DNA from: Duganella sp. sic0402
GTDB lineage: Bacteria > Pseudomonadota > Gammaproteobacteria > Burkholderiales > Burkholderiaceae_D
Assembly: GCF_019219065.1 (NCBI RefSeq)
Contig: NZ_JAHUWK010000011.1
Span: 1 to 64,000, forward strand
Reading direction: 5' to 3'
DNA: 64,000 nt
The notes beneath the pieces are model-generated. The model did not search any database. It was not told where the DNA came from and saw only the letters and a program-made list of their open reading frames with translations. Position 1 is the first letter of the stretch; every line of letters starts with the position of its first letter. Made by a program: the position numbers and the translations under genes. This document shows positions 27,024-39,200 of the stretch, piece by piece.

Positions 27024-27264
27024 TTTTAAATCCTTTCTGGTGCAGCAAATAAATTATTGGTGCAGAGAGTAACCGAAATTGGCGGAACTCGCCGAAAGGC
27101 CCGGCAAGAAGAGCATTTTAACAAATACCCCGCTTTTTTCCGTGTGAAACACCGCGCAAGGCCTTTGCTATCCGGTACAGAACGTTTGGCAAACGGGAAA
27201 ATTTTGCGATCCATTTGAAGCTACGCATAATCGGGTAACCCCCGTAAAGATGCGGAGAAGCAAT
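27024..27264. other. Intergenic region upstream of the giant exoprotein
   Basis: About 240 bases between divergent genes. A Shine-Dalgarno-like GGAGA at 27254-27258 sits before ATG 27265. Nothing else could be assigned; no palindrome of note was seen. Confidence 0.4.
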
Positions 27265-30200
27265 ATGAATAAGCAAAACCATCCCTACACGTCGGTGTTG
27301 TTCATTGACGCCGGTGTCGCCAATGCGGCCGCGCTGGCAGCCGATGTTGCCGATGATGTGCTGGTCGTAAAACTGGTTTCATGGCGCGATGGCGTCGAGC
27401 AGATTGCGAGCGTGCTGCGCCAGTATGAGGGACTGGACAGCGTGCAGATTGTGTCGCATGGCGCGGCGGGTCAATTGCAACTCGGCAAAACGGTGCTGGA
27501 TGCCAACAATGTGACTGCCTACACCGAAGCATTACGGGAATGGGGCGCCGCCCTGAGCGATAGCGGCGACCTGCTGTTGTATGGCTGCGACGTGGCCGCC
27601 GGTGCCACTGGCCTGTCGTTTATCGACAGCCTGGCGCGGTACACCGGCGCCGATGTGGCGGCTTCCACCGACACCACCGGCAGCACGCTGCTGGGCGCCA
27701 ACTGGGAGCTGGAACGCAGCACCGGCAGCATCGAGGCCGCCAGCGTACTGAACGCGCAGGCGCAACAGGCGTATGACGGCACGCTGGCGCTGGTCAACAA
27801 CGGCGTCAACGGCACCATCAGCTTCGGCACCAGCAGCAACGTCACCGTGCTCAGCGCCACCGGCCTGGCGCCTGGTGCCGTGGTCAACGCCACCAACATC
27901 CTCGGCACCGGCTTCGACCTGTATACCCAGAGCTCGGGCGGCGGCGCCATCACCGTGCTCAACGCCAACGGCGACGTGCTCGGCCTGACCGACGACCGCC
28001 TGACAATCAACGGCTCGCTGCTGTCGCCGGCCAGCTATGTCGACCTGCGCGCCAATGCCGGCGTGTTCGACCTGGTCAGCATCAAGATCGGCAGCGGCAA
28101 CCTGGTCGGCAACCTGCTGGGCAACGTCATCTATAGTGTCTACGCGCTCGATTCCAACTACCAGCCGACCGGCCCCGGCGTCTCGGTGGTCGGTCTGCTG
28201 GTCAACGAGTATGGCCTGCTGAACTTCGCTTCGATGGCCAACTTCAAGAGTATCTACGGCTTCCGCATCACCAACCCGCTCGGCTTCGAGATCGGCATCG
28301 ACGACATCCAGGTCGCCAACGCCCACCTGGCGCCGTCGATCACCAGCTCGTCCTACAACGCCGCCACCGGCGTGCTGACCATCAGCGCCACCGGCATCAA
28401 CGCCGGCGACGCCATCGATCCGGCCAAGCTGACCCTGACCGGCCAGGGCGGCAGCTACACCCTGACCTCGTCGGTGGTCGGCGCCGCCAGCGCCAGCCAG
28501 GTGGTGATCACCCTCAACGCCGCCGACAAGCTGGCCCTCAACGGCCTGCTCAACAACAACGGCGGCGCGGCGGTCGACGGCACCACCTTCAACATCGCCG
28601 CTGCCGCCAACTGGGATGGCAACGTCACCGGCGGCCCGGACGCCACCGGCAACCCGGTCACGGTCAGCAACGTCCAGTTACCGACCATCACGGCGGCCAG
28701 TTACAACGCCGCCACCAACGTGCTGACCGTCACCGGCACCAACCTGGTTGGCGTGGTGGGCGCGCTCAACGACATCACCGTCTCCAAGCTGACCTTGCGC
28801 GGCGAGGGCGGCGCCACCCGCGTGCTGAGCACCAGCGGCAACGTCGAGGTGACCAGCGCCACCTCGTTCACGGTGACCTTGAGCGGCGCCGACGTCGCTG
28901 CCGTCACCGCGCTGATGACCAAGAACGGCACCAGCGCGGCCAGCGGCACCGCCTACCAGCTGAGCGCCGGCGACGACTGGAATAGCGTGATCGGCAATGC
29001 CAACATTAGCGTCGCCGGGGTCAGCGTGGTGGTCACCAACACGTCCAACATGGCGCCCACCATCAGTGGCGCAGCCGCTGGTGCGGTCGGCGACAATGCC
29101 ACTCTGCAGCCGTTCAGCGGCGTCACCGTGGCCGACGTCAACGGCGACAACGTCAGCATGACCATCAGCTACAACGGCGCCAACGGCACCCTGAGCGGCG
29201 CCGGCCTGTCCGGCAGCGCCGGCAGCTACACGCTGGCCGCCACCACCCCGGCCGCGCTGACGGCCCAGCTCAAGGCGCTGGTGTTCACCCCCACCGCCAA
29301 CCAGGCTGCCGTCGGCGTTGGCGTTGCCACCACCTTCTCGCTGACCGCCACCGACAGCTTCGGCCTGGCCGGCGCCGTCAACACCACCACCGTGGTCACC
29401 GCCACCTCGGTCAACGACGCGCCGGTGTTCGCCGGCACAGCGGCATCCCAGGGCGTAACGGCCGGCGGCACCGTGCGGCCGTTCAGCGCCGTGACGGTGG
29501 CCGACGCCGACGTCGGCGCCACCGTCATCGTCACCATCAAGCCCGACAGCGCGGCCAAGGGTGTGTTCACGCCGGCCTCGCTAAGTGCTTCCGGCTTCAC
29601 CACGACCGACGGCGGCGCCACCTACACCCATGCGGCGGCCGCGCCGGCCGCCGCCCAGGCGGCGCTGCAAGCGCTGGTGTTCCAGAGCACGGCCGGGCTG
29701 AACGCCACCACCACCTTCACCGTCACCCTCAACGACGGCAGTGTGATCGTCAGCAATAACGCCACCACCGTGGTTGCGGCCGCGCCAAGCTCGACCACGG
29801 CATTGACAGTGGCGTTCTCGGCCGACAGCGGCACCAGCAACGCCGACCTGGTCACCAACGTTGCCGCCCAAACCATCTCCGGCACCCTCAGCGCCGCGCT
29901 GGTGGCCGGCGAATCGGTCCAGGTCTCGCTCGATAACGGGGGCAACTGGACCACCGCTAGCGCCGGCGTCGGCGCCACCACCTGGCAGCTGGCCGGCCAG
30001 ACCCTGGCCAACGGCGTCGGTACCCTGCAAGTGCGCGTCAACAACATCGGCGGCTCCAGCACCCCGCTCAGCGTCGGCTACGAGCTCGACACCAGTGCGC
30101 CCACCACCACCGGCGCCAGTGCGGTGTTCTCGGCCGACAGCGGCACCGGCGGCGACCGCATCACCAACATCGCCGCGCAGGACATCAGCGGCACCGTGAG

Positions 30201-33200
30201 CGCCAACCTGGCAGCCGGCGAACGGGTCGAGGTCTCGCTCAACAACGGCAGCACCTGGGTGGCGGCCAGCATCACCGGCATCAACAGCTGGCAGCTGGCC
30301 GGCCAGACCATCAGCGGCAGCAACACGCTGCAGGTGCGCGTGGTCGACGCCGCCGGCAACGCCGGCACCGGCACCGGCTTCGCCTACGCCTACGACAGCA
30401 GCGCGCCGAGCGCCACCCTCACCAGCAACGTCGGCACCCTGAAGAGTGGCGAGAGCGCGCTCATCACCATCACCTTCAGCGAGCCCCCGGTCGGCCTGGT
30501 ACTGGGCGACCTGGTGCCGACCAACGGCAGCCTGGCCAACCTGGTGGCCACCGCCAACCCGCGCGTCTACACGGTCGAGTTCACCCCCGCCGGCGGCTTG
30601 GTCGGCGTGGCCGGTGGCGTCGCCCTGACGGCCGGCAGTTATACGGACGCCGCTGGCAACAGCGGCGGCGGCGCCAGTTCGTCGCAGATCTCGATCACCA
30701 CCGTGGGACCGAGCGTGGCCATCACCAGCGATGCCGCCACCCTCAAGGCCGGCCAGACCGCCACCATCACCTTCACCTTCAGCAGCCTGCCGCAGGGCTT
30801 CAGCGAGACTGACGTGGTGGTCAGCGGCGGCAACCTGAGCACACCGACCTACGCCGGCGGCAACGTCTACACCGCCACCTTCACGCCCGGCGCCAATGTC
30901 ACCGCGCCGGCTTCGATCACCGTCACCGGCGGCAGCTACACCGACCTGCTGGGCAACTCGGGCGGCGCTGGCGCCTCGCCGGTGATCGCGATCGACACCC
31001 GGCCGCCGACCTTGGCCATCACCAGCAACCTGACGGCGGTGCACATCGGCGACAGCGCCACCATTACCTTCACCTTCAGCGAGGCGCCGGTCGGCTTCAC
31101 CGCCGGCGACGTGGTGGTCACCGGCGGCACGCTGGGCGCGTTCGGCCCCACTGCCAATCCGCTGGTGTACACCGCCAGCTTCACGCCGGACGCCAACGTC
31201 GCCAGCGGCGCGGCCAGCATCACCGTTGCCGCCAGCACCTACACCGACGCCGCCGGCAACGACGGCCAGGCCGCCCCCAGCCCGTCGATCAGCATCGACA
31301 CCCTGGCGCCGAGCACCAGCACCACCGTGGTGACCTTCTCGGCCGATACCGGCGACAGCGGCAGCGACCTGATCACCCGCACCGCCGCGCAAACCATCAG
31401 CGGCACGCTCGATACCGCGCTGGCCACCGGCGAGGTGGTCCAGGTCTCGCTCGACCACGGCCAGACCTGGGTCAACGCCAGCGCCGCCGCCGGCGCCACC
31501 AGCTGGACCCTGGCCGGCCGCACCCTGGTCGGCAGCGACACCCTGCAGGTGCGTGTCAACGACGCCGCCGGCAACCACGGCCCGGTGTTCAGCCACGCCT
31601 ACACGCTCGACACCACGGCGCCGACTGCCACCGTCAGCAGCAACGCCACCGCCCTCAGCGCCGGCCAGAGCGCCATCCTGACCTTCAGCTTCAGCGAGGC
31701 GCCGTACAACTTTACGGCGACCTCGCTGGCGGTGACCGGCGGCACCATCAGCAACCTGGCCGCCAGCGCCAATCCGCTGATCTACACGGCCGTGTTCACG
31801 CCGGCCGCCGGCCAGTCCGGCGTGAACGCCTCGGTGGCGGTCAACGCGGGCGGCTACGCAGACCTGGCGGGCAATGGCGGCGCCGCCAGTGCGCCGGTGT
31901 CGATCGCCGTCAACAGCGCGCTGCCAACGCTGGTCATCACCAGCAATACCGCCGCGCTCAAGGGCGGCGAGACGGCGCTGATCAGTTTCACCTTCAGCCA
32001 GCCGCCGACCGGTTTCACCGTCGCCGACATCAGCACCGCCAACGGCTCCGTGAGCGGCTTCACCGCCACCAGCAATCCGCTGATCTATACGGCGCTGTTC
32101 ACGCCAACCGCTGGCCTGGCCTCGGGCAGCGCCGGCATCACCGTCGCGGCCAACAGCTACACCGACGCCTTCGGCAACAGCGGCGGTGCCGGCACCAGCC
32201 CGCTCATCGCGATTGACACGCTGGCACCCAGCGTGGCCATCACCAGCAGCGTGGCCGCCGTCAAGGGCGGCGAGACGGCGCTGATCAGCTTCACCTTCAG
32301 CGAGGCGCCGCTCGGCTTCACCGCTGCCGATGTGGTGACCACCGGCGGTACCCTGGGCGGCTTCACCGCCACCGCCAACCCGCTGGTGTACACGGCGGTG
32401 TTCACGCCCACCGCTGGAATCCAGGGCGTCGCCGCCAGCATCAGCATCGCCGGCAACACCTACACCGATGCCGCCGGCAACGCTAACCCGGCCTCGGGAC
32501 CGTCGCCCACGCTCAGCATCGACACGCTGGCGCCTAGCGCCGTCGCCGCCAGCGTGGCCTTGCTGGTCGACAGCGGTATTCCCGGCGACCTGATCACCCA
32601 CACCGCCGCCCAGACCATCAGCGGCACCCTCGGCAGCGCGCTCGGCGCCGGCGAGTTCGTCGAGGTCTCGCTCGATAACGGCGTCAACTGGGCCAGCGCC
32701 ACCGCCGGCGCCGGCAACAGCTGGTCGCTGGCCGGCGCCACCCTGCTGACCGGCAGCAACACGCTGCAGGTGCGCGTGACCGACGCCGCCGGCAACCACG
32801 GCAACGCCTACACGCGCGCCTATGTGCTCGACAACACGGCGCCGAGCGTGGCCGTGAGCAGCAGCGCCGTCGCCCTCAAGGCCGGCGAGACGGCCACCAT
32901 CAGCTTTACCTTCAGCGAGGCGCCTAACGGTTTCACCGACGCCGACCTGGTGGTCACCGGCGGCACCCTGGGGCCGCTCACGGCCACCGCCAACCCGCTG
33001 GTCTACACGGCGCTGTTGACGCCGGCGACCGGCGTCAACGGCGGCAGCGCCAGCGTCAGCGTTACCGCTGCCAGCTACACCGATGCCGCCGGCAACCCCG
33101 GCGCGGGGGTCACGCTGGCGGCGCTGCCGGTCGACACCCAGGCCCCGACCACCAGCGGCGCCAGCGTGGTGTTCTCGGCCGACAGCGGCGCCGCCGGCGA

Positions 33201-36200
33201 CCTGGTCACCCATGTCGCCGCCCAGGACCTGAGCGGCACCCTGAGCGCCAACCTGGTAGCCGGCGAAACTGTCGAAGTCTCGCTCAACAACGGCGTCACC
33301 TGGCTCGCCGCCAGCGCCAGCGTCGGCGCCAACGGCTGGACACTGGCCGGGCAGACCCTCACCACCGGCCCCGGCCATCAGGTGCAGGTGCGCGTCAGCG
33401 ACGCCGCCGGCAACCACGGCACTGCCTACAGCGCTGCCTACACGCTCGACCAGAGCGCGCCGACGCTGCAGATCAGCAGCGACCGGGCCGTGCTCAACAG
33501 CGCCGAGACGGCCACCATCAGCTTCACCTTCAGCGAGGCGCCGACCGCTTTCAACGCCGGCGCCATCAGCGTCGGCGGCGGCATGCTGGGGCCGCTCACG
33601 GCCACCGCCAACCCGCTGGTCTACACCGCCGTGTTCACCCCGACCGCCGGCCAGGTGGCCGGCAGCGGCGTCATTACGGTGGCGGCGGGCGCCTACACCG
33701 ACCTCGCCGGCAACGCCGGCGTGGCCGCCGCCGTGACGCCGATTGCCTACTCGACGGCGACCCCGGGGGTGGCCGTCAGCAGCGACCTGGGCGCACTCAA
33801 GGCCGGCCAGACGGCCGTCATCACCTTCAAGCTGAGCGCGCCGTCGAGCGACTTCGTGGTCGGTGACGTTACGGTCAGCGGCGGCACGCTGAGCGGCTTC
33901 GGCGCGACCGGCGATCCGCTGGTCTACACCGCCACCTTCATCCCGACCGCCGGGCTGGCGGCCGGCAACGGCACGGTGGTGGTCAACGCCGGCACCTTCT
34001 CCAGCGGCGGCAACCTCAACGCCGCCGGCAGCATGACCCCGATCAGCATCGACACGCTGGCGCCGACCCTGGCCATCAGCAGCAGCGCGGCCAGCCTCAA
34101 CAGCAGCGGCACGGCGCTGATCACCTTCACCTTCAGCGAGGCGCCGGCCGCGTTCAGCCTGGGCGACGTCAGCGTCGGCAACGGCAGCCTGAGCAACCTG
34201 GTGCAAACCGCTAACCCGCTGGTCTACACGGCACTGCTGACGCCGGCGGCCAACGTCGCGTCCGGCAACGTCAGCATTGCCGTGGCGCACGGCGCCTATG
34301 CCGACCTGGCCGGCAACGCCGGCAACGCCGCCAGCGGGCCCACAATCACCATCGACACGCTGGCGCCGAGCCTGGCGGCCAGCACGGTGCAGTTCCTGGT
34401 CGACAGCGGCACCGCCGGCGACCTGATCACCAACGTCAGCGCCCAGACCATCTTCGGCACCCTGAGCGGCACGCCGGCGGCCGGCGACGTGGTCGAGGTC
34501 TCGCTCAACAACGGCGTCAGCTGGAGCACCGCCGTGATCACCGGCAACAACTGGTCGCTGGCCAACCAGACCCTGAGCGGCGCCGGCACGCTGCAGGTAC
34601 GCGTGAGCGACGCCAACGGCAACCACGGCGCCGCCGTCAGCCGCCCCTATGTGTTCGACAACACCGCGCCCACGGTCGCCATCAGCAGCGACAGCGCCAC
34701 CCTGCGCGCCGGCCAGAGCGCCACCATCAGCTTCACCTTCAGCGAAGCACCGGTCGGTTTCGCGGTGGGCGACCTGATCGTCAGCGGCGGCGGCCTGAGC
34801 GGCTTTACCGCCACCGCCAACCCGCTGGTCTACACGGTGGTGCTGACGCCGACGCCGGGCTACAACGGCAGCGCCAGCGTGACCCTCGGCGCCGGCTTGT
34901 ACAACGACGCCGCCGGCAACCTCGGTGGCGGCGGCAGCTCGCCGTCGATCAGCGTCGACGCGCTGGCGCCGACGCTGGCGATCACCGCCAACGCCAGCGC
35001 GCTCAAGGGCGGCGAGAGCGCCACCGTCACCTTCACCTTCAGCGAGGTGCCGGTCGGCTTCACCCTGGCCGACATCAACGCCACCTTCGGCAGCGTGAGC
35101 GGCCTGATGGCCACCGCCAATCCGCTGGTGTACAGCGCCACCTTCACGCCGGCCGCCGGCACCAACGGCGCCAACGCCGTGATCAGCGTCGCCAACGGCC
35201 TTTACACCGACGCCGCCGGCAACCCCGGCACCGGCACCGGCAGCGCCGCCATCGCGGTCGACACCCAGGCGCCGACCACCCTCAACAGCACGGTGCGGTT
35301 CTCGGCCGACTACGGCGCCAGCTCCACCGACCTGGTCACTAACGCCGCCGGCCAGGTCGTCAGCGGTGTGCTGGCCACCGCGCTGAACGCGGGCGAAACG
35401 GTGATGGTCTCGCTCGACAACGGCGTCCACTGGCTGGCCGCCACCGCCGTCAGCGCCACCGACTGGCTGCTGCCGCCGCAACTGCTGAGCGGCAGCAACA
35501 CGCTGCAGGTACGCGTGGCCGACGCTGCCGGCAACCTCGGTCCGCTGTTCTCGGCCGGTTACGTGCTCGACCTGGTGGCGCCCACCATGGTGGTCACCAG
35601 CAGCGCCACCGCGCTCAAGTCCGGCGAGTCGGCTACCCTGACCTTCACCTTCAGCGAGGTGCCGACCAACTTCACCAGCGCCAGCGTGGTGGCGTTCAAT
35701 GGCAACCTGAGCGGCCTCGCGGTCGATCCCGGTAACCCGCTGGTCTACACGGCGACGCTGACGCCGGCGGCCGGGCTGGCCGGCGCAGCGGCCGGCATCA
35801 CCGTGGCCGCCGGCCAGTACACCGATGTCGCCGGCAATTCCGGCGCCACCGTCGCCTCGCCCCTGATCACGGTCGACACGGCGGCACCGGCACTGCAGAT
35901 CACCAGCAGCGGCAACAACCTCAAGATCGGCGAGCTGGCCACCATCACCTTCACCTTCAGCGAACTGCCGGTCGGCTTCGTGGTGGGCGACATCAACGTC
36001 GCCGGCGGCGTGCTGAGCGGCTTCGGCCTGACCTCCAACCCGCTGGTCTACACCGCCGTGTTCACGCCGACGGTCGGTCTGGCCAACGGCAGCGGCACCA
36101 TCGAGGTGCTCGGCGGCAGCTACCTGGACGCTGCCGGCAACGCCGGCGTGGCGGCGCTGATGACGCCGATCGCCTTCAGCACGGTGGCGCCGGGCACCAG

Positions 36201-39200
36201 CGGCACCGGCGTCAGCTTCGACGACGACCGTGGCGCCAGCCACACCGACCTGGTCACCAACGTCGGGCTGCAAGTCGTCAAGGGCACGCTCGACGCGCCG
36301 CTGGCGGCGGGCGAGTTCGTCGAGGTCTCGTTCAACAACGGCCTGCTGTGGGTGCCGGCCGGCCCGGACGGCGCGGCCGGCTGGACGCTGGGGCTGCAGG
36401 CGCTGGCCGGCAGCGGCACGCTGCAGGTGCGGGTGACCGACGCCGCTGGCAACCACGGCGCCGTCAGCACCAGCGCCTACACCATCGACACGGTGGCGCC
36501 GCTGGTGACCATCGGCGCCAGCAGCACCGTGCTCAAGGCCGGCGACACCACCACCCTGACCTTCACCTTCAGCGAGGTGCCGTACGACTTCCAGGCCGGC
36601 GACCTGGTGGTGACCGGCGGCAACATCGGCGCCCTGGTCGCCAGCGCTGGCGATCCGCGCGTCTACACCACCGTGTTCACGCCGACGCCGGGCTATAGCG
36701 GCGCGGCCGGCGTGACCGTGACGGCCGGCTCCTACATGGACCTGGCCGGCAACCTCGGCCTCGGCTCGGGCGGTTTCGTGCTCAGCGTCGACGCCCAGGC
36801 GCCGACCCTGGCCATCACCAGCAGTGTCGCCACGCTCAAGGGCGGCGAGACGGCCTTGATCACCTTTACCTTCAGCGAGATTCCGGTCGGCTTCGCTGCC
36901 GGCGATGCCAGCGCCAGCGGCGGCGTCCTGAGCGGCTTCACCGCCACCGCCAACCCGCTGGTGTACACCGCCGTGTTCACGCCGACCGCTGGCACTGCCG
37001 CCGGCAGCGCCGTGGTCAGCGTTGCCAACAACGTCTACGGCGACGCCGCCGGCAACAGCGGCGTTGGCGCCAGCTCGGCGCCGATCAGCATCGACACGCT
37101 GGCGCCGCTGGCGGCTGCCAGCGGCACGCCGCGCTTCAACGCCGACACCGGCGTCAGCGCCACCGACCTGATCACTACGGTGGCCGCGCAGATCGTCAGC
37201 GGCGACCTGACGGCGCCGCTGGCCAACGGCGAAACGGTGGAAGTCTCGTTCAACGACGGCGTCAGCTGGCAGACCGCCACCGTCAACGGCCCCGGTACCG
37301 GCTGGTCGCTGGGGCACACGCTGACCGGCAGCGGCGTGCTGCGGGTGCGCGTGGTCGATGCCGCCGGCAACCACAGTGCCGAGACCGCCACGCGGTACGC
37401 CTACGACCAGAGTCCGCCGACGGTGGTCATTACCAGCGACATGGCGGTGGCCAACGGCGTCACCCCGGCCGTGATCAGCTTCACCTTCTCCGAGGCGCCG
37501 GTCGGCTTCAGCGCGGCCAACATCACGGTCAGCGGCGGGGTGCTGGGCGCGCTCACCGCCACCGCCAATCCGCTGGTGTACACGGCGACCTTTACGCCGA
37601 CGACGGGGGTGGCCAGCGGCAGCGCCAGCATCACCCTCAGCGGTGGCTACATGGACGTGGCCGGCAACAATGGCGGCGCCGGCAGCATCGCCGCGCTGCA
37701 GATCGACACGGTGGCGCCGACCACCAGCGCGGGCGGCGCATCCTTCCTGCACGACACCGGCAGCGCACCCGACGACCTGATCACCAACGATCCGGCGCAA
37801 ACCGTCAGCGGCACCCTGAGCGCGCCATTGCTGGCCGGCGAGGTGGTGCAGGTCTCGTTCGACGGCGTGGTCTGGCACACGGCCGCTGTCAGCGGCACAG
37901 CCTGGGAGCTGGCCGGCCAGACCCTGGCCGGCGCCGGCACCCTGTCGGTGCGGGTGGCTGACGCCGCCGGCAACTTCAATGCCGCCTACTCGGTGCCGTA
38001 CCACGTCGACACGGTGGCGCCGACAGTGACCGTCAGCAGCAATCTGGCGACGCTGGGCATCGGCCAGAGCGCCATTCTGACCTTCACGCTGAGCGACCCC
38101 GGCGTGCTCACCGCCGCCGACATTGCGCTCACTGGCGGCGCCGTGCTGAGCAACTTCAGCGGCAGCGGCACCACCTACACGGCGACCGTGATGCCGCCCG
38201 CCAACAGCGTCCGGCCAATCAGCGTCAGTGTCGCCGGCCAGCTGTTCTCCGACACGGCCGGTAATGCCAGCCTGGCATCGACTCCACTGGTGCTGTCGGT
38301 CAACACCAATCCGCCACCGGACAATCCTGGCACGCCATCCACCATCGATGGGGTGCAGGTGAATACCACCACCGGCGCCGATGCGCGCACCGGCCTGCCC
38401 ACGCGCACGGTGTCGGTGCCTACCGTGACCAGTACCCGTGCCGAAGACAACAGCACCGAGCACGCCAACCTGGCCGACATTCCGATCGGCATTGCCGCCA
38501 ATGGCGGCAATCCGGGCAGCACTCTGGTGGTTAGCGTGCCGGTCGGCGTTGGCTTCGAGGCCAGCGGTCCATCGTCCTTGCTCAGCGGCGTCATGGCGCT
38601 GACCGACCTGATCGGCCGTATCGATGACTATACTGCCGCCGGCCAGGCCAACCGCGCGGCCATGGAAGCGCAGGCGCGACAGTTCCTGGCCAGCATGGAC
38701 AGCGACGATCAACTGCAGCATGCCACGCTCAAGCTGAGCGGTGTGAACGGCATCACCAATACGGCAGTGCTGGTGGATGGTTCCGACATGGTGACATCCG
38801 GCGGCGCCAGCGGCGGTCCCTTGCACGACACGCCTGGCGAGGATACGGCGGTGGCGCTGGTGATCGACGCCCGTTCGCTGCCGCTGGGCATCGGATTACA
38901 GCTGGACGATGTACAGTTCGCCGCCATCATCGGCGCCGCCAATGTGCTGGGTGGCGCCGGCCAGAACTTCTTCATCGGTGACGGGGAAGCGCAGCGGATT
39001 GTGCTGACCACCGGCAATGACAATGACACGCTGTACGGCAATGGCGGCGACGACATCCTCGGCACCGCCGGCGGCAACGACTACCTGGACGGTGGCGATG
39101 GCCGCGACTGGCTGGCCGGCGGCGGCGGCAACGATCGCCTGGCCGGCGGCGCCGACGACGATGTGCTGCAAGGCGGCCGCAGCGACGTGGGCCAGTGGCA

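Noticed and set aside
28300..38300. CRISPR-like regular repeats
   Set aside because: The repetition is coding, about 300 bases per unit, in frame with an Ig-like protein, and has no short-repeat/spacer layout.
29581..38826. 3081-codon open frame on the minus strand opposite the giant exoprotein
   Set aside because: It mirrors the repeat array of the plus-strand gene, where GC-rich repeated codons leave no stop in that frame. It has no start site and no domain of its own.
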